From the NCBI RefSeq assembly GCF_002192415.1, contig NZ_CP021780.1, forward strand, positions 8,060,001 through 8,124,000: 64,000 nt of DNA. The letters run 5' to 3'. The notes below the pieces were generated by a model that saw nothing but the letters and a program-made list of their open reading frames with translations, was not told where the DNA came from and searched no databases. This document shows positions 1 through 7,890 of the stretch, piece after piece. The position numbers were made by a program, and so were the translations under genes. This stretch comes from Paenibacillus donghaensis (GTDB taxonomy: Bacteria > Bacillota > Bacilli > Paenibacillales > Paenibacillaceae). Positions within the stretch are counted from its first letter, which is position 1; the number at the start of each line of letters is the position of its first letter.

Positions 1-37
1 TAAAACAATGAATACTGGAAGAGGCAGGTAATGCATA

Positions 38-3000
38 ATGGATATCTCCGCTTATTTGACACCGTACAAATGGAAGAAGCCTGTGCTTGTCGGATCAGGT
101 GTGGAAGGAGCATTTGACAGCCACGCGGTAGATTGCCCGTTCGTGTTCAGGCACAATGACCATTTTTACATGATGTATGTCGGTTTTGATGGAACGGGCT
201 ATCAGACGGCATTGGCTGAAAGCGACGATCTGCTGAATTGGCAGCATCTGTCGACGATATTGACTAGAGACGAGGAGGGCAGCGCCTGGGATTCGCGCAA
301 CATTGCAGGCACATGGCTTTTGCGTGACAATGATATGCATGGTCCAGGCCATTTGAAGAAATGGAACGGCAAATACTGGCTAGTCTATCATTCCTACCCG
401 GGTGATGGATATGAAGCGGGATCAGCCAAGATCGGGCTTGCCTGGACAGAAGACGAAAGCCTGATGAGCTGGAATCGTCTGGAGAAGCCCATATTAGTGC
501 CTGAGGATGGCGGGGAATGGGAGACAGGCGGGCTATATAAGGAGTGTCTGGTGGAGCATGAAGGCACATTCTATCTGTTCTACAATGCGAAGGATAAAGA
601 TGAAGGCCGTTGGATCGAGCAGACGGGCCTGGCGGTTTCGAAGGATCTTGTACAATGGACGCGCCATGAGCATAATCCGGTTCTTCAAGTGACGCCGGAC
701 GCTTGGGACAGCGGCTTCGCGAGCGATCCTTGCGTGCTGCGGGACGGATCGCACTGGGCGATGTTTTATTTTGGCTTTAACTATAAAACGGCTCAGGAAG
801 GGCTCGCGCTGTCGGATAATTTATTGGACTGGCGCAAATATGAAGAACCGATCCTTACGATTGGCCAAGGGCAGGCGATCGATTCCGTTTTTGCCCATAA
901 GCCGTCGGTTATTACGCATAACGGGATTGTGTATCATTTCTATACAGCCTGCAGGCGTCCGATGGAAGGTGATGCGACATGCAATATTTTCCCCGAATTC
1001 CGCACGATTGCTGTTGCGACGTCCTTGCCGCTGGCAATCGCTAGGCTGCGGACGGAAGGCAGGCCTTGTCCGATCGGCCTTGATGAAACGGCTCCCCGCC
1101 TGAGCTGGTCGTTCCTTGAGCAATTGCCGCCGGCATTTCACCAGCAGGCCTACCGGATTCAGGTAGCCACGAGCTATGCAGGGCTGTTGAAGGGCGAGGC
1201 GGATGCATGGGACAGCGGATTCGTCGGCAGCGGCGATCATACGGCCATTCCTTATGCCGGCGCTGCGCTGCAGTCCAGGCAGCGGTATTATTGGAAGGTT
1301 ACCATTGAAGATGAACAGGGCATGCATTATGACAGCGTGACGGCCTGGTGGGAAATGGGGCAGCTGGACAGCCGGGACTGGCAGGGCAAATGGATCGCAA
1401 ATCCAAGCGCGACAGAGGAATCGAAAGGAGCGTCCCGCTTCCGGCGCCGCTTCGATGCCCGGCATGAGATAACGCGAGCGAGGGTGTATATTAGCGGACT
1501 TGGACATTATGAATTGAGGTTGAACGGCGGGAAAGTAGGCGATCATGAGCTTGATCCCGGCTGGACGGACTATGACCGGACGGTTCTGTATACGACTTAT
1601 GATATTACACCGCAGCTGAGGTCTGGTGAGAATACCGTTGAAATTGAGCTGGGGAATGGCTTCTACCACGTGCCGGGCGGCAAGTATGCGAAATTTAAGG
1701 ATTCTTACGGTACGCCTACGTGCCTGGCCGATATTGTCATCGAATATGCCACTGGCGCGTGCGAGACAATCCGTACGGACGGCAGCTGGCAAGCCTGCGA
1801 TAGTCCGCTGCTCTTTACATGCATGTACGGAGGTGAAGAGTACGACGCAAGAAGGGAAGGTGAGAATACTGCTTCGTGGGTTCCGGCAGTAGAGATTGAG
1901 GGGCCTTCCGGCAAACTCACGGCTCAATCGGCACCGCCGGTTAAGGTGATGCGCACATTCGGGCCCAAGTCTATCACAAATCCCAAGCCTGGATTCTATG
2001 TGGCCGATCTGGGCCAGAATTTCTCGGGTTGGCCGAGGATTAGTGTCAGCGGAGCTGCGGGCTCCAAGGTGGTATTGACTTGTGCCGAGCTGTTGACGGA
2101 AGAGGGGCTGGTCAATCAGAAGTGGACAGGGTCCCCGAGCGAGTTCTGCTATACCTTAAGCGGCAAAGGTGTTGAAGAATGGCGTCCGAAGTTTACGTAT
2201 ACCGGCTTCCGCTATGTGATGATTGAAGGGGCGGTTCCTGAAGCGTTCAGCGCTGAGGCAGAAGCCTCCTTGCCGGTGCTGCATAACATCGAAGGGCAGA
2301 TGCTATATCCTGATTTGGAAACCGCAGGCGGATTCGAGTGCTCCGATCCGCTGCTTAATCAAATACATGAAACGATCAATTGGGCGATTCTTAGCAATAC
2401 CAAGAGCATATTCACCGATTGCCCGCATCGGGAGAAGCTCGGTTGGCTGGAGCAGGTTCATTTGATGGGACCTTCGATTATGTTCAACTATGATGTGGAA
2501 GCGATGCTGAAGAAGGTGCTGCAAGATATTTCCGATGCCCAATTACCCGACGGTATGGTGCCGACAACCGCGCCGGAGTATGTCCAATTCGATGATACGC
2601 TGAGAAGATTCCGGGACGCTACGGCTTGGGGGGGGACTTATATATTAGCCGCATGGGAAGTGGTGCAGCGATATGGCAACCCCCATTTAATACAGAAACA
2701 CTATGAGGGCATGAAACGATATCTGGCCTATCTGACTCGGAAGTCGGACGGGTACATCATAACCGAGGGGCTGGGCGACTGGTATGACATCGGTCCGGCA
2801 GGACCTGGGCACTCGCAGAATACCCCTGTTCCTTTCACGGAAACAGCGATCTATTATGGACTGTCCGTTGTGATGCAGAAGATAGCGGCATTGCTCAGTG
2901 AGCAAGCGGATGCGCAGCAATATAAGCAATTGACCGCATCCATTCAAGCGGCGTTTCAGCAGAAGTACTGGGATGAACAGGCCATCAGCTACGCAACGGG

Positions 3001-3700
3001 AAGCGATACTGCGCTTGCCATGCCGATAGCCATCGGACTCGCCCCGGAGGAGCATCATGGTGTGCTGATCGGGAAGCTGGTGCGGCAAATTGCCGAACGC
3101 GGCTATCAGACGACAGCCGGGGATGTAGGCTATCGTTATCTGCTACTTGCACTCAGCCGGGCCGGCAGATCGGATGTCATCTACCGGATGTCGCAAATTA
3201 CGGATAAGCCGGGCTACGGGTATCAAATCGAGCACGGAGCCACGGCTCTTACCGAAGCGTGGGATGGACCGACGGTCGGCAAGTCGCAGAACCACTTCAT
3301 GCTGGGACATCTGGAGGAATGGTTGTACCAGGGTCTGGCGGGCATGGATTACCGCTATGATACGGAAACGGAACGTTACAGCATCAGAATCAAGCCTTAT
3401 ATGCCGGATGATATGGAGTGGGCGGAAGCCTGGCAGCAGCTGCGTCCGGGTTATGCGAGAGTGCGCTGGGAGAGGGGCGGGAAGGGTGAACCGTCGTTGA
3501 GCGTAACGATTCCACCCCATGCTAAGGGGATCATATACGTCCCCAAAGCGATCTGTGGGCAAGCTGAGAATGTGGCATTGCCGAAAGGAATTACCAGACG
3601 GCAAGATGAAATAGAATACACCTTATTTGAGACTGAATCCGGAAGCTTCACATTTGCCAGACATAAAGTGACTGTAGGCGAATATCAAAATAAAGCTTAA
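38..3700 (+). CDS. GH43-like beta-propeller fused to GH78 alpha-L-rhamnosidase
   Basis: A two-enzyme fusion of 1220 residues. Residues about 1-345 read as a five-bladed-propeller glycosidase of the GH43/GH130-like type (repeated W-x-S/T-G-G blade motifs and DSxFAHKPSV). From about residue 346 the chain is a complete GH78 alpha-L-rhamnosidase: an N-terminal Fn3/sugar-binding part (DETAPRLSW), a beta-sandwich, then the (alpha/alpha)6 barrel with the family hallmark D794-C-P-H-R-E799. GH78 enzymes invert and release terminal L-rhamnose. There is no signal peptide, so it probably acts in the cytoplasm on imported oligosaccharides. The start at 38 is preceded by GAGGCAGG. It is the first gene of a run of sugar-degrading genes and lies just upstream of an ABC importer. 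The GH78 call is firm; the exact family of the propeller is inferred. Confidence 0.88.
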   Translation: MDISAYLTPYKWKKPVLVGSGVEGAFDSHAVDCPFVFRHNDHFYMMYVGFDGTGYQTALAESDDLLNWQHLSTILTRDEEGSAWDSRNIAGTWLLRDNDMHGPGHLKKWNGKYWLVYHSYPGDGYEAGSAKIGLAWTEDESLMSWNRLEKPILVPEDGGEWETGGLYKECLVEHEGTFYLFYNAKDKDEGRWIEQTGLAVSKDLVQWTRHEHNPVLQVTPDAWDSGFASDPCVLRDGSHWAMFYFGFNYKTAQEGLALSDNLLDWRKYEEPILTIGQGQAIDSVFAHKPSVITHNGIVYHFYTACRRPMEGDATCNIFPEFRTIAVATSLPLAIARLRTEGRPCPIGLDETAPRLSWSFLEQLPPAFHQQAYRIQVATSYAGLLKGEADAWDSGFVGSGDHTAIPYAGAALQSRQRYYWKVTIEDEQGMHYDSVTAWWEMGQLDSRDWQGKWIANPSATEESKGASRFRRRFDARHEITRARVYISGLGHYELRLNGGKVGDHELDPGWTDYDRTVLYTTYDITPQLRSGENTVEIELGNGFYHVPGGKYAKFKDSYGTPTCLADIVIEYATGACETIRTDGSWQACDSPLLFTCMYGGEEYDARREGENTASWVPAVEIEGPSGKLTAQSAPPVKVMRTFGPKSITNPKPGFYVADLGQNFSGWPRISVSGAAGSKVVLTCAELLTEEGLVNQKWTGSPSEFCYTLSGKGVEEWRPKFTYTGFRYVMIEGAVPEAFSAEAEASLPVLHNIEGQMLYPDLETAGGFECSDPLLNQIHETINWAILSNTKSIFTDCPHREKLGWLEQVHLMGPSIMFNYDVEAMLKKVLQDISDAQLPDGMVPTTAPEYVQFDDTLRRFRDATAWGGTYILAAWEVVQRYGNPHLIQKHYEGMKRYLAYLTRKSDGYIITEGLGDWYDIGPAGPGHSQNTPVPFTETAIYYGLSVVMQKIAALLSEQADAQQYKQLTASIQAAFQQKYWDEQAISYATGSDTALAMPIAIGLAPEEHHGVLIGKLVRQIAERGYQTTAGDVGYRYLLLALSRAGRSDVIYRMSQITDKPGYGYQIEHGATALTEAWDGPTVGKSQNHFMLGHLEEWLYQGLAGMDYRYDTETERYSIRIKPYMPDDMEWAEAWQQLRPGYARVRWERGGKGEPSLSVTIPPHAKGIIYVPKAICGQAENVALPKGITRRQDEIEYTLFETESGSFTFARHKVTVGEYQNKA

Positions 3701-3872
3701 AAAGCATTTCCAGCTCCGTCATCACCTCCATTTTCGAATGGTTGCGGTGTGCTTCCATATACGCCCGAAGAAAATCCAGCTTGCTCTGCGTCAGGATGCG
3801 GTCATGCCACTTACCGGCTGAATTGTCAGCCGGGATCGCCCCCATCTCTTCAACAATCTTCAGATTTTTCAT
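3648..3872 (-). CDS. small hypothetical protein, convergent with the rhamnosidase
   Basis: A 74-residue open frame whose ATG is preceded by a very good ribosome site (TTGGAGG, 7-nt spacing) on the minus strand. The protein is charged and helix-rich (KWHDRILTQSKLDFLRAYME) with no membrane segment. Its last 53 bases overlap the 3' end of the rhamnosidase in antisense. I do not recognise a family. The strong ribosome site and normal composition argue for a real small gene or the 5' part of a truncated one; the overlapping C-terminal tail may be read-through past a recombination joint. Confidence 0.45.
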   Translation of the reverse strand: MKNLKIVEEMGAIPADNSAGKWHDRILTQSKLDFLRAYMEAHRNHSKMEVMTELEMLFKLYFDIRLQSLYVWQM

Positions 3873-3974
3873 GGTCAACCTCCAATAGATTCTGCCCTGC
3901 AAACCCTTTATCGTAAGCTTGGCTTAACGCGAAGTATTCTGACCAATCATATGAGAACTATAACTATACCATAT

Positions 3975-3992
3975 ATTTGAAAGCGTTTTAAT
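3975..3992 (+). promoter_or_regulatory. cre-like catabolite-repression site
   Basis: The sequence around TTGAAAGCGTTTTAA fits the CcpA cre consensus WTGNAANCGNWNNCW except at its last positions. It lies about 200 bp upstream of the sugar ABC transporter start, the usual place for carbon catabolite control of a sugar importer. Confidence 0.5.
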
Positions 3993-4047
3993 TCTGAATA
4001 TTAAGCAAACAAATTAGAAATAATCACTTCTCAAATGTAATATGAAC

Positions 4048-4088
4048 AAAAATGATGGCGCTTACAAATATCTTAAAAATGATCGCTT
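4048..4088 (+). promoter_or_regulatory. direct repeat, possible response-regulator operator
   Basis: Two copies of AAAAATGATSGCGCTT-like sequence (4048-4063 and 4075-4088; the second lacks one G) lie 27 bp apart upstream of the ABC permease gene. AraC-type response regulators commonly bind such tandem repeats; the gene at 13570 encodes one. The rest of the 3901-4195 gap holds the cre-like site and A/T-rich DNA but no coding frame. Confidence 0.3.
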
Positions 4089-4195
4089 CATTTTAAGTTT
4101 TCAACACTATTCATGCCTTGCTATCGACTATACAATGTAGTCATATTCTCCAAACGGCAGCTTGAGTCGGGGGAAGAGGGGGGAGTGAAGATAGT

Positions 4196-5188
4196 TTGGA
4201 TCAGTTAACGAAGATAAGTGCACCACAGCGGACGCAGCAGCTCCCGGCGGCAAAACGATCGGTCTGGCGCCAAATTGCAAAACAGAAATATGCTCACTTG
4301 TTTGTTTTAACGGGAATGCTGTTCATCCTTGTCTTTAATTATTTGCCAATGTTCGGCATTCTGATGGCCTTTAAGGATTATTCCATCTCAAGCGGCATCA
4401 AAGGAATCTTTACCAGTGACTGGGTAGGGCTTAAGTACTTCAAGGAATTTGTCGGCGCTTACAATTTCAAGCTCATTGTAACGAATACGCTGGCAATCAG
4501 TCTTTTGAAGCTGTTCTTTACTTTTCCGTTGCCGATTTTATTGGCCATTATGTTCAACGAAGTGCGCAGTAAGTTCTTTAAGCGTTTTGCACAGACCGTC
4601 AGCTACTTTCCGCATTTCATTTCGTGGATTGTGGTTTCCGGATTGCTCGTGATCTTCTTGTCGACGAACTCCGGAATTGTAAACGATTTATTAAAGGGTC
4701 TGGGGCTTATCGAGAATTCGCTTCCGTTCCTGTCCAGTCCGAATTACTTCTGGGGACTGGCTGTTACAACGGCTATGTGGAAAGAGGCGGGCTGGTGGAC
4801 GATTATATTCCTCGCAGCGATCAGCGGTCTCAGTCCGGCGCTGTATGATGCGGCCGAGATGGATGGAGCCGGCCGGCTGCGCCGGATCTGGCATATCACA
4901 TTGCCGGGCATCCGCGGGACTATCGTAGTCGTACTTATTATGGCCATCGGAAGCCTGCTCGGCGGGGGCCTTGTCGGCTCTAACTTTGAGCAATCGTACT
5001 TGCTCGGGAATGCGATGAATAACGAACGCTCGGAGATTCTGCAGACGTATGCGTTTAAGATGGGCTTGGCTCAGGGACGATACGCTTATGCGACGGCAAT
5101 CGATTTGCTTCAGTCAATCATCGCTATTATTCTTGTGTTCGGAAGCAACTACATTTCCAAAAAAATCACTAAAAACGGCTTGTTCTAA
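4196..5188 (+). CDS. LplB-type carbohydrate ABC transporter permease
   Basis: A 330-residue inner-membrane permease of the CUT1/LplB type with about six hydrophobic segments. The conserved EAA loop (YDAAEMDGAGRLRRIWHITLPGI) contacts the ATPase. The start is TTG at 4196 with GGGGGAGTGAAG upstream; the N-terminal extension before the first helix is typical of LplB. With the next two genes it forms an oligosaccharide importer. No ATP-binding gene is present here, so a shared MsmX-type ATPase elsewhere in the genome must power it, as is known for this family in Bacilli. Confidence 0.92.
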   Translation: MDQLTKISAPQRTQQLPAAKRSVWRQIAKQKYAHLFVLTGMLFILVFNYLPMFGILMAFKDYSISSGIKGIFTSDWVGLKYFKEFVGAYNFKLIVTNTLAISLLKLFFTFPLPILLAIMFNEVRSKFFKRFAQTVSYFPHFISWIVVSGLLVIFLSTNSGIVNDLLKGLGLIENSLPFLSSPNYFWGLAVTTAMWKEAGWWTIIFLAAISGLSPALYDAAEMDGAGRLRRIWHITLPGIRGTIVVVLIMAIGSLLGGGLVGSNFEQSYLLGNAMNNERSEILQTYAFKMGLAQGRYAYATAIDLLQSIIAIILVFGSNYISKKITKNGLF

Positions 5189-5207
5189 CAGCGGAAAGGA
5201 GTCCTCT

Positions 5208-6089
5208 ATGCATCGCAGAACCGTAGAAGACCGCATATTTGATACGGTCAACATTAGTTTGCTAGTAATCATTACGCTGATTACGATGTACCCCTTTTAC
5301 TATTTGATTATTATTTCGTTCAATAACGGGCTTGACAGCTCGCTGGGCGGCATCTATTTTTGGCCTAGGGAATTTACGCTTAACAATTACGAAAAGTTTC
5401 TGAGCGATCCGAAGTGGATTAAGTCTTTTGGTGTCTCCGTACTGAGGACTGTTGTCGGCGCGTCTATCACGATCTTCTTTACCTGTTTGACGGCGTATGG
5501 TCTGGCGTACCGCAATCTGATGTTTCAAAAGGCCTACTTTTCATTTTTTATCGTTGCCATGTACACGTCAGGCGGACTTATCCCTTACTATGTCGTGCTG
5601 CGCAGCTTAGGATTGCTCAATACATTCTGGGTCTATGTTGTTCCGGGAGCAGTGACCATCTTCTTCCTGATTATTGCGGTCTCCTTCTTCCGCGAAATAC
5701 CGGCGGAGATGGAGGAATCGGCGCGAATAGACGGGGCTTCGGATTTGACCATTTTCTTCAAAATGATTCTGCCGGTCTCCAAACCGCTAATGGCGGCGAT
5801 GGGATTGTTTATAGGCGTAGGCCAATGGAACTCATGGGTGGACTCGGCTTACTTCGTCAACAAGGATTCGTTAAGGACATTGACCTACCGTATGATGGAG
5901 ATTATCAATCAGGGCATGATTCCAACCGACATGGCTTCTGCGGAGCGGGCTGCAGCTGTTACTGGCGTGACCACCTTTTCGATACAGGTTACAGCTATGG
6001 TTATCGCGGTTATACCGATCCTGCTCGTGTATCCTTTTCTGCAAAAGTACTTTGTGCAAGGGATTATGATAGGCTCTGTAAAGGGGTAG
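5208..6089 (+). CDS. YtcP/MalG-type carbohydrate ABC transporter permease
   Basis: A 293-residue CUT1 permease, partner of the preceding LplB-type protein. It has about six transmembrane helices and the EAA motif (EMEESARIDGASDLTIFFKMILPVS). The start chosen is ATG at 5208, 19 bases after the previous stop and preceded by GGAAAGGAG; an earlier in-frame start lies inside the previous gene and would add a non-membrane extension. Cotranscription with both neighbours is likely. Confidence 0.92.
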   Translation: MHRRTVEDRIFDTVNISLLVIITLITMYPFYYLIIISFNNGLDSSLGGIYFWPREFTLNNYEKFLSDPKWIKSFGVSVLRTVVGASITIFFTCLTAYGLAYRNLMFQKAYFSFFIVAMYTSGGLIPYYVVLRSLGLLNTFWVYVVPGAVTIFFLIIAVSFFREIPAEMEESARIDGASDLTIFFKMILPVSKPLMAAMGLFIGVGQWNSWVDSAYFVNKDSLRTLTYRMMEIINQGMIPTDMASAERAAAVTGVTTFSIQVTAMVIAVIPILLVYPFLQKYFVQGIMIGSVKG

Positions 6090-6147
6090 GCAGGAGCAGT
6101 TTGACTGCTTGATTGCATACAGAAAGAAAAACAAGGAGGCAAATTTA

Positions 6148-7728
6148 ATGAGTAAGATGTTTAAATCGGCATGGTTGATAACGCTTACAATGATGCTGTT
6201 GCTGACAGCCTGCTCCGGCGGTAATAACGGCAGCAAGAACGCTGCCGGCGCAGGAAACGAAAACAGCGCAACGGCGACCAATGACAGCAGTAAGGGCAGC
6301 GGTGAAGGTGCTGAACAAGAAATCGTAGAGCTTGACTTATTCGTCAATATGGCATGGTGGCCGTTGAAGAATTGGAGCGGCAAAGTGACGGAAGAAATTA
6401 CGAAGAAAACCGGCGTTAAGCTGAACGTCCAGGTTGCTGCCGATGATAAGCAGCTTCCACTTCTGATCGCTTCAGGCGACTTGCCTGATCTGGTCTATAC
6501 GGCTACCGATCTGACGCGTATGGCTGACAGTGGTGTTTCCTATCCATTTGGCGAATTGATCGGGAAGTATGCTCCTGATTTCGAAATCAGTCAAGAACGT
6601 ATTGGCGTCAACACGATGGCTGACGGCAACTTCTATACCGTGCGCAATGCATTCTCCACAGAACAGGAATGGAAGGATAATCCGAAGGCGATTCCAGGTG
6701 CCAATGGCTTGACACTGCGTCAGGATATTATGGAGGAGCTTGGCAACCCGGAGTTGAACAACCTGGAGGATCTCATCTCGGTTCTGGGCACGGTGAAAGA
6801 GAAGTACACGGATATGGTGCCGCTCGTCTGGGATAAAGATCAAATCGGCCAACATCTGCGCATCAATTTCGGTCTGAAGAAGAGCAAAGGATTCGTGGAC
6901 ATCGACGGCTCTGCGCGTTATTACCTGAAAGATGAGAACTATTTGGATTACTATCTGTATATGAACCGTCTGTACCGCGAAGGGTACATGATTGGTGAGA
7001 ACTTCACCTTCAAGGATGCGCAGCAAGATGATCAATATGTATTGAACGGTCAAGCTTTTGCCCATGGCGGCGGTGCTGCCGATACTACGAACCCTCAATT
7101 AGAGGAGCTTGGAAAGCCATTCAAAATGAAGCAAGTGACGAAGCTGCTTAGCGACAAGGCGGGTATTCCGATGGGCGGATCCGGCTGGGCAGGTATGTAT
7201 ATTACGAAGAATAACAAGAATCCGGAAGCTTCAATTAAATTCCTGCAATACATGTACAGTGAAGAAGGACAAAAGCTCGGACTGTACGGTATTGAAGGCG
7301 AGGATTGGGAATGGAACGAAGCAGAGAAGTATCCGGTTATGAAATATGATTTCAACAACACTGAACTTCAAACGCAAATGGGCTCCGTTTGGTGGGGCCT
7401 GATCGGGAGCAGCGGTGTTAACGAAGCACTGCAGCGCTACAGCCCGGATTCTGAAATGACGCAGTGGGGTCTGGCTGCCAGGGAAGCGCTCGAGTTCAAC
7501 CCGGCACTGGGTCTGGTCACTACAGAACCGGATACAGAAGAGCAGACGATTGAAGCTCAAATCGAGAACATGGTCACAACCGAGGAACTGAAAATCTATA
7601 TGGCGGCTTCCGAAGAAGAAGCAAAAGCGCAATACGATGCCTTGCTGCAAAAGGCCGAAAGCCTTGGGCTGGCGAAGCTGGAAGCATGGGCTACAGCGAA
7701 GTACAAGGAATATCAGAAGAACTTCTAA
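6148..7728 (+). CDS. extracellular sugar-binding lipoprotein of the ABC importer
   Basis: A 526-residue solute-binding protein (LplA/LipO type). The N-terminus is a lipoprotein signal: charged MSKMFK, a hydrophobic stretch and the lipobox LLTAC, followed by a Gly/Asn/Ser-rich linker. It should be anchored on the outer face of the membrane and deliver oligosaccharide to the two permeases upstream. The start at 6148 has AAGGAGG; an earlier in-frame ATG would put a charged extension before the signal peptide. Binding specificity cannot be read from the sequence; the neighbourhood suggests rhamnose-containing pectin fragments. Confidence 0.92.
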   Translation: MSKMFKSAWLITLTMMLLLTACSGGNNGSKNAAGAGNENSATATNDSSKGSGEGAEQEIVELDLFVNMAWWPLKNWSGKVTEEITKKTGVKLNVQVAADDKQLPLLIASGDLPDLVYTATDLTRMADSGVSYPFGELIGKYAPDFEISQERIGVNTMADGNFYTVRNAFSTEQEWKDNPKAIPGANGLTLRQDIMEELGNPELNNLEDLISVLGTVKEKYTDMVPLVWDKDQIGQHLRINFGLKKSKGFVDIDGSARYYLKDENYLDYYLYMNRLYREGYMIGENFTFKDAQQDDQYVLNGQAFAHGGGAADTTNPQLEELGKPFKMKQVTKLLSDKAGIPMGGSGWAGMYITKNNKNPEASIKFLQYMYSEEGQKLGLYGIEGEDWEWNEAEKYPVMKYDFNNTELQTQMGSVWWGLIGSSGVNEALQRYSPDSEMTQWGLAAREALEFNPALGLVTTEPDTEEQTIEAQIENMVTTEELKIYMAASEEEAKAQYDALLQKAESLGLAKLEAWATAKYKEYQKNF

Positions 7729-7771
7729 TGGCATCTGGATATAAACACTACAAAAGTGGATGATCGCCGAC

Positions 7772-7801
7772 ATGGCCGAAATGCTTAAGCATTTCGGCCA
7801 T
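7772..7801 (+). terminator. 30-bp perfect palindrome after the transporter genes
   Basis: ATGGCCGAAATGCTT is followed directly by its exact reverse complement. It can form a strong hairpin between the solute-binding gene and the GH106 gene. There is no T-run after it, so it may act as an mRNA 3'-end protector or partial terminator that keeps transporter mRNA more abundant than the downstream enzymes. Confidence 0.5.
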
Positions 7802-7890
7802 TGGGTCATGTATAACCGCAGGCTTACGATTTCGAGATTCGCCATAACGCCATGACCGTTAACGATTTCAAATTTCAGGAGGAACCTAAC

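Noticed and set aside
821..1927. Long open frame (368 codons) on the minus strand within the GH78 fusion gene
   Set aside because: It lies entirely opposite a well-supported gene, has low-complexity, Arg/Pro-rich translation and no family resemblance; it is a shadow of G+C-rich codons.
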